A DNA stretch of 10,145 bases from a bacterium (lineage in GTDB: Bacteria; JAMCPX01): positions 1 through 10,145 of the forward strand of contig DAHXOM010000082.1 of NCBI GenBank assembly GCA_027364825.1, written 5' to 3'. Positions 6,451-10,145 of the stretch are shown here, one piece after another (position 1 is the stretch's first letter; each line of letters opens with the position of its first letter). The position numbers were made by a program, and so were the translations under genes. The notes below the pieces were generated by a model. That model saw nothing but the letters and a program-made list of their open reading frames with translations, made no database searches and was not told where the DNA came from.

Positions 6451-7599
6451 ATGGTGACCGGCGTCATACTGCCTGAGTGGAAAAGGTTTAATGCAAAATT
6501 TATAAAACCGGAGCTGTTAACCCTGCTGAATAATGGAAACAAAACTCAGTATGATACCTATATCAAATCGTTCGGGGACGTTTTAAAAAATAAACATATT
6601 ATCGGGGATATAGACGGTTATCTGTCGGAGCATAACGACCAGTACAAACCGTATTTTTCTCTTTCGCCGATTGATATTGCAAAAGGTTTCGATGCTCAGC
6701 AACATCTGTCCGGTCTTACGGCACTGGATACATCAGGCAGGGGTAAGTTCCATTCAATGGATGAATCTTTCCTTCAGCTCGACAGGATGTATGGAAAGGG
6801 ATTTTATCTCAATCTTAAGAACACTATACCGGAACCGCTTGTAGAATTTATAAAAGCGACTCAGGAAAACGGTATACTGGTTCATCATGATGTTATAGTT
6901 CTTGAACCGGGGACGCATATCACCTTGTTGAGGATCGTAGAAGGCAGCAGTGGCGGTATGATTTCGGATAATGTAGAAATTTATGCAGGCAGAGGTTCAA
7001 GCCTTCAGTATATAACCCTGAATAGATCGAAAAAAGGCGTATTTTATACCGCTCTACAGCGTGCGCAGGTTTCGGAAGGGGCAAAGGTAAACTGGTATAA
7101 TATAGATCTCTATGAATCAAACACAGCAATGAGTATCCGTTCAATGCTTGTTGGAATAAATTCGGAAAGTACAATGACCGGTGTTATCGTCGGGAAGGGG
7201 GAATCCCAGAAAGATCTTTCTTATGAAACGTTTCATACCGCCCCGGATACCGTTACGTCGGTGCTTGTCAGGGCTGCGGTCCTTGATACGGCAAAGGTTG
7301 TGTACCGGGCTTTGACGCATATTGCATCCGGCTCAAAGCGGGCAAAGGTAGAACAGGCGGAGAAGTCGATTATGCTGGGAGAACATGCAAGGTTTGACGG
7401 CATACCGAGCCTGTGGATAGACGAGGACGATGTCATTGCATCCCATAGTGCAAGCTCGGGCATGGTCGATGATCAGGCCATGTTTTATCTGAAGAGCAGG
7501 GGGATAGCACACGAACAGGCAGAGAAGCTTATCACGGACGGCTTTATAGCATCCCTGCTGGACAAAGAGCCGGTAAATCTGCTCAAGGGATTGTATTAA
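6451..7599 (+). CDS. sufD: Fe-S cluster assembly protein SufD
   Basis: This 382-residue protein is a SufB paralogue and the third subunit of the SufBCD complex, implicated mainly in iron delivery to the nascent cluster. The C-terminal beta-helix has the family pattern: AKVVYRALTHIASGSKRAKVEQAEKSIMLGEHARFDGIPSLWIDEDDVIASHSASSGMVDDQAMFYLKSRGI in condensed form, spanning residues 281-352. His332 in ASHSAS corresponds in position to the conserved histidine of E. coli SufD (His360) at the SufB interface. It lacks the ENGIMEWVGGSMGS signature and the C-terminal cysteine region of SufB, which separates the two. The start is 1 nt after the sufB stop, with AAGGGAG at 6438-6444, 6 nt upstream. It closes the operon; no sufS or sufU follows. 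Confidence 0.94.
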   Translation: MVTGVILPEWKRFNAKFIKPELLTLLNNGNKTQYDTYIKSFGDVLKNKHIIGDIDGYLSEHNDQYKPYFSLSPIDIAKGFDAQQHLSGLTALDTSGRGKFHSMDESFLQLDRMYGKGFYLNLKNTIPEPLVEFIKATQENGILVHHDVIVLEPGTHITLLRIVEGSSGGMISDNVEIYAGRGSSLQYITLNRSKKGVFYTALQRAQVSEGAKVNWYNIDLYESNTAMSIRSMLVGINSESTMTGVIVGKGESQKDLSYETFHTAPDTVTSVLVRAAVLDTAKVVYRALTHIASGSKRAKVEQAEKSIMLGEHARFDGIPSLWIDEDDVIASHSASSGMVDDQAMFYLKSRGIAHEQAEKLITDGFIASLLDKEPVNLLKGLY

Positions 7600-7623
7600 C
7601 CCAACAAATCAACAAAGAAGTTT

Positions 7624-7702
7624 AACCCATTCATCCACCAGTATTTACAGAAAAGAGTTGTTCGTCTCTGCTCGTAAAACAACGCTCTTTTGCGAATGGG
7701 TT
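7624..7702. repeat. Interrupted inverted repeat downstream of sufD
   Basis: The outer arms are AACCCATTC (7624-7632) and GAATGGGTT (7694-7702), a perfect 9-bp match. Inside, AAAAGAG (7651-7657) pairs with CTCTTTT (7685-7691) and TTGTT (7658-7662) with AACAA (7678-7682), across a 2-nt bulge and a 15-nt loop. The 18-nt versus 2-nt asymmetry between outer and inner stems is unusual for a plain terminator. The inner hairpin, bounded by an A run and a T run, could terminate sufCBD transcription weakly in either direction, but the stem is AT-rich. It could equally be part of a repetitive element or a structured RNA. Confidence 0.55.
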
Positions 7703-7898
7703 TCTTACTTATGAATACCTTGTGTCTCATACTGATGAGAAGCATTCCACGCAGATTGCCGTGAAAAAGTATCAAGCAGTTCGTTGGTGTTTTTCTTCGC
7801 ATCGTCTCAAACTCTTTTCTGTTTTGCTCATTTCTCAAACTCCTTATTTTGCAAACACTTTTTTGGTTGACCGCCCCAACTCAACACTATTGTAGCTT

Positions 7899-7912
7899 CG
7901 GGGTAACCCCCG
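7899..7912. other. Small GC hairpin before the response regulator
   Basis: CGGGG (7899-7903) and CCCCG (7908-7912) can pair around a TAAC loop. No T-run follows on either strand, so it does not look like an intrinsic terminator. It lies about 16 bp upstream of the candidate -35 box and could be a regulatory site, though nothing in the sequence shows this. Confidence 0.35.
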
Positions 7913-7927
7913 TTATTCCCTGTCCGC

Positions 7928-7957
7928 TTGAATTTGACACGCATTGCATGTTATTAT
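7928..7957 (+). promoter_or_regulatory. Candidate response-regulator promoter, apparently leaderless
   Basis: TTGAAT (7928-7933) and TATTAT (7952-7957) are separated by 18 bp. The ATG of the regulator starts at 7964, exactly where transcription should begin, and no Shine-Dalgarno sequence precedes it. A second -35-like hexamer, TTGACA (7934-7939), is only 12 bp from the -10 box and so is poorly spaced. Confidence 0.4.
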
Positions 7958-7963
7958 GAACGT

Positions 7964-9328
7964 ATGGCTGATCAAATCAAAATACTTATTGTTGATGACG
8001 AAGAAAATATCAGGTTTGCAGTTTCAAATATCCTCAGCACAAACGGTTATCAGGTAACCACGGCGTCAAATGGGGAAGATGCCTTTCTAGAACTCAAAAA
8101 ACAGCCTTATGATTTTGCGATCTGTGATATAAAGATGCCAAAAATGGATGGCATGGAGTTGCTGAGGACGCTTCAACACAACAAGATCGAGACCACAGTT
8201 ATTATGATGTCTGCCTATGGTAATGTAGACAGTGCTCTGGAATCTATTAAAGCAGGGGCTTATGATTATATAACGAAGCCGTTTAAGCCTGATGAACTTG
8301 TTTTGACCGTCCGGAAGGCAGAAGAGCGTTTAAAGCTTTATAAGGAGAACCTTACCCTTAAAAGGGTTGTTGCAAAGGATTATGATTTCAGCGCAATAAT
8401 TGGCAAGAGCGAGAAGATTCTGAATGTCCTCAATGAAATAAAAAAAGTGGCAGGACTCAGGACCACTGTGCTCATTACCGGAGAAAGCGGCACAGGGAAA
8501 GAGCTTGTTGCAAAGGCAACACACTACAACAGCGACAGAAAAGGCAAACCCTTTATATCGATAAATTGTGGAGCAATACCCGAGAACCTTCTCGAGAGTG
8601 AGCTCTTCGGATATGCCAAGGGTGCATTTACCGGTGCTTATACAAGCAAACAGGGTTTATTTGAAGCTGCTGATGGAGGAACGCTCTTCCTTGATGAGAT
8701 TGGAGAGCTGCCGTTTAATCTGCAGGTAAAGTTGCTGCGCGCCATTGAACAGTCCCAGATATTCCGTATAGGGGATACCAAGTCCATAACTATCGATGTC
8801 CGGTTTCTTGCGGCAACATCAAAAGATCTTTCAGAAGAAGTTAAAAAGGGTAAATTCAGGGATGATCTGTTCTATAGACTGAATGTATTCAATATCAAAT
8901 TACCGCCTTTACGGGAGCGTAGAGAGGATATTCCGTTGCTGGCCAATGCCTTTTTAAGAAAGAATACCGTTAACCTTTCAAAATCCATCAAAGGCTTTGA
9001 TGAATCGGTTATTGAAATATTCATGAAAAATGCATGGTATGGCAATATCCGGGAGCTCGAGAACGTAATCGAAAGGGCGAGTATACTGACAGAAAAGGAA
9101 TTCATAACCCCCGAGGTTATACCCGATACCATCAAATCACAGGATCGCGTATTCTCAACCGGCACAGAGAGCGGATTTTCTATAAAACAGGCACAGAGAA
9201 AATTGGAGATTGAACTGATACAGAGGGCGTTGAAGGAAACAAACGGCAATAAAACAAAAGCGGCACAACTGCTCGAAATAAGTCTGAGGGCTTTAATGTA
9301 TAAGTTAAAAGAATATGGTATAGAATAA
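7964..9328 (+). CDS. Sigma-54-dependent response regulator (NtrC/AtoC/ZraR type)
   Basis: This 454-residue cytosolic transcription activator has three domains. The receiver (about 3-120) has the acidic pair Asp11-Asp12, phospho-acceptor Asp55 in CDIKMP, Ser83 and Lys105. The AAA+ sigma-54-interaction domain (about 143-370) has Walker A GESGTGKE (173-180), the sigma-54 contact loop GAFTGA (220-225), Walker B LFLDEIGE (241-248) and the arginine-rich FRDDLFYRLNVF region (298-309). The C-terminal Fis-type HTH (about 420-452) ends in KTKAAQLLEISLRALMYKLKEYGIE. Phosphorylation by a histidine kinase should drive oligomers that open sigma-54 promoters. No kinase gene is in the window, so the signal and target genes are unknown. 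The ATG at 7964 is chosen because the receiver starts right after it (MADQIKILIVDDE); an in-frame TTG at 7928 is part of the promoter candidate. A lipoprotein gene follows after 15 bp. Confidence 0.95.
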   Translation: MADQIKILIVDDEENIRFAVSNILSTNGYQVTTASNGEDAFLELKKQPYDFAICDIKMPKMDGMELLRTLQHNKIETTVIMMSAYGNVDSALESIKAGAYDYITKPFKPDELVLTVRKAEERLKLYKENLTLKRVVAKDYDFSAIIGKSEKILNVLNEIKKVAGLRTTVLITGESGTGKELVAKATHYNSDRKGKPFISINCGAIPENLLESELFGYAKGAFTGAYTSKQGLFEAADGGTLFLDEIGELPFNLQVKLLRAIEQSQIFRIGDTKSITIDVRFLAATSKDLSEEVKKGKFRDDLFYRLNVFNIKLPPLRERREDIPLLANAFLRKNTVNLSKSIKGFDESVIEIFMKNAWYGNIRELENVIERASILTEKEFITPEVIPDTIKSQDRVFSTGTESGFSIKQAQRKLEIELIQRALKETNGNKTKAAQLLEISLRALMYKLKEYGIE

Positions 9329-9343
9329 ATGATGGGGGTGAAT

Positions 9344-10145
9344 ATGAAAAGGTTTTCCTTTATTGTTCTCGGTGTCTTCTTGATAGCAGGCTGCGAGAAG
9401 CGTAGTGAGCCTGTCAAAACTATGTTTTCCGGTAATATCAATCCTCATGCGGTGAGCATTCAATCGGTGAGCATACAACCTGAAAACCCCACGGTAAACA
9501 CCACTCTTACCGTTTCGGTACCTCAGCATTTAAATACCGGAAGCGTTACATGGTACATAAACGACCAACGCGCTATGGTGGCAAACAGCCTTCATGGAGA
9601 TTTTAAAAAAGGAGACAGCATTACAGCAGTTGTCAATTATACCAACAGGAACGGTAAACAGGAGGCAGTTACGTCGCCCAATATAACTATTCAGGATGCA
9701 CCGCCGGTTATTACTTCGATAATTCTTACGCCCCTGTATCCGACAATAGCTTCAACAATACATGCAGAAGTCCAGGCATCCGATGCCGATGGGGATCAGG
9801 TGTCACTGGAGTACCAATGGTATGTGAACGGCAATCCTGTTCAGGATCAAACAGGTGATTCGTTCAGTTGCAGTTCTTATAAGCACGGAGATACGATCTA
9901 TGTTCTTGTAACGCCTTCTGATGATGAAAAGAAAGGCGTAAGTACTGCAAGCGCTTCCCTTTCCCTGCAGGATACGGCTCCGGTCATTCTATCAAAGCCT
10001 CCGGATACCATTACCGGTTCTATTTATTCTTACAGAGTGGAAGCTTCGGATATTGATAATGATCCTTTATCATATAAACTTGAATCAGCCCCCCCGGGTA
10101 TGACCATAAGCAAGGAAGGAGTAATATCATGGGACACCACGGGTA
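9344..10145 (+). CDS. Lipoprotein with tandem Ig-like domains (3' end outside window)
   Basis: The first 267 codons of a gene that runs off the window are open. The N-terminus has a lipoprotein signal: MKR, a hydrophobic stretch FSFIVLGVFL, then the lipobox IAGC with Cys17 as the expected lipid-modified residue, and Glu18 after it. This predicts an envelope-anchored protein exposed to the periplasm or surface. Three beta-rich repeats follow: about 36-117, about 120-208 (with ASDADGDQVSLEYQWYVNGNPV) and from about 212 (ASDIDNDPLSYKLESAPPGM and EGVISWDTTG, the pattern of putative-Ig/cadherin-like modules of the He_PIG type). These modules usually mediate adhesion or carry a distal functional domain, which is not visible here. 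GGGGGTGA (9334-9341) precedes the ATG. The gene starts 15 bp after the sigma-54 regulator and is probably co-transcribed with it. Exact function is unknown. Confidence 0.85.
   Translation, partial: MKRFSFIVLGVFLIAGCEKRSEPVKTMFSGNINPHAVSIQSVSIQPENPTVNTTLTVSVPQHLNTGSVTWYINDQRAMVANSLHGDFKKGDSITAVVNYTNRNGKQEAVTSPNITIQDAPPVITSIILTPLYPTIASTIHAEVQASDADGDQVSLEYQWYVNGNPVQDQTGDSFSCSSYKHGDTIYVLVTPSDDEKKGVSTASASLSLQDTAPVILSKPPDTITGSIYSYRVEASDIDNDPLSYKLESAPPGMTISKEGVISWDTTG

Larger units (their letters stand above)
7600..7963. other. Spacer without a convincing gene
   Basis: These 364 bases separate sufD from the response regulator. They hold a large interrupted inverted repeat (7624-7702), a small CACG/CGTG hairpin near 7756-7771, a CGGGG/CCCCG hairpin (7899-7912) and a promoter candidate at the right end. 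A minus-strand frame of 80 codons (7838-7596) begins at TTG directly against a purine-rich motif, which is too close to serve as its ribosome binding site, and its sequence matches no family I know. The same motif (AAGGAG, 7845-7840) is well placed, 8 nt upstream, for an ATG at 7831, but that frame ends after 19 codons at 7772. The stretch may be a decayed gene or a dispersed intergenic repeat. Confidence 0.6.

Noticed and set aside
7596..7838. Minus-strand 80-codon frame as a real gene.
   Set aside because: TTG start directly against the purine-rich motif, composition rich in Arg and aromatic residues, no recognised family, and it spans the inverted repeat. It was kept only as part of the spacer description.
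7899..7912. Intrinsic terminator at the CGGGG/CCCCG hairpin.
   Set aside because: Stem of only 5 bp and no T-run on either side.
7928..7963. TTG start for the response regulator.
   Set aside because: The added 12 residues precede the receiver domain, have no ribosome binding site, and their codons overlap a good -35/-10 pair.
9329..9343. Sigma-54 (-24/-12) promoter for the lipoprotein.
   Set aside because: No GG-N10-GC core with the TGGCAC/TTGC context was seen in the short gap or at the end of the regulator gene.
8872..9441. Minus-strand 189-codon frame opposite the response regulator and lipoprotein start.
   Set aside because: Antisense shadow of the conserved AAA+ and HTH coding sequence; its residues only mirror that codon usage.

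Overview
The window looks like chromosomal DNA from a Gram-negative, probably anaerobic bacterium of moderate GC content. The evidence is a sigma-54-dependent NtrC-type regulator, a lipobox lipoprotein, a pyruvoyl-type arginine decarboxylase and a sufCBD-only iron-sulfur operon. Desulfobacterota ('deltaproteobacteria') or Nitrospirota would fit, but this is an inference from gene content and codon style. No gene here fixes the lineage. No rRNA, tRNA, CRISPR array, complete insertion sequence or phage gene was seen.

Left half (about 38-4215, all minus strand, transcribed right to left): folC (folylpolyglutamate/dihydrofolate synthase) overlaps tldD (zinc peptidase of the TldD/TldE system) by 4 bp in an ATGA arrangement. 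After 64 bp that contain a good internal promoter candidate come a pyruvoyl-dependent arginine decarboxylase and, 11 bp further on, an agmatinase. The last two form a two-step route from arginine through agmatine to putrescine. A short tandem heptamer repeat follows the agmatinase at the left edge.

Centre (4216-7599): a 98-bp divergent region carries candidate promoters for folC (leftward) and for the compact sufC-sufB-sufD operon (rightward). The operon encodes the ATPase and the two scaffold subunits of the SUF iron-sulfur cluster assembly complex. No sufS, sufU, sufE or Rrf2-type regulator is adjacent.

Right part (7600-10145): a 364-bp spacer without a convincing gene contains a large interrupted inverted repeat just after sufD and possibly a decayed small gene or repeat element. 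Then come a sigma-54 response regulator (receiver, AAA+ and Fis-type HTH domains) and, 15 bp downstream, the start of a lipoprotein with tandem Ig-like domains that runs off the window.

The most unusual signals are two repeat-like insertions inside the C-terminal domain of FolC: a GC-rich palindrome translated as a Pro-rich loop, and a 9-bp tandem repeat translated as (R/G)SN units. Next are two genes, folC and the response regulator, whose -10-like boxes lie only 6-7 nt before the ATG with no Shine-Dalgarno sequence, which suggests leaderless mRNAs. The third is the structured spacer after sufD. I found no convincing new multi-gene system; most of the window is recognisable housekeeping and regulatory content.
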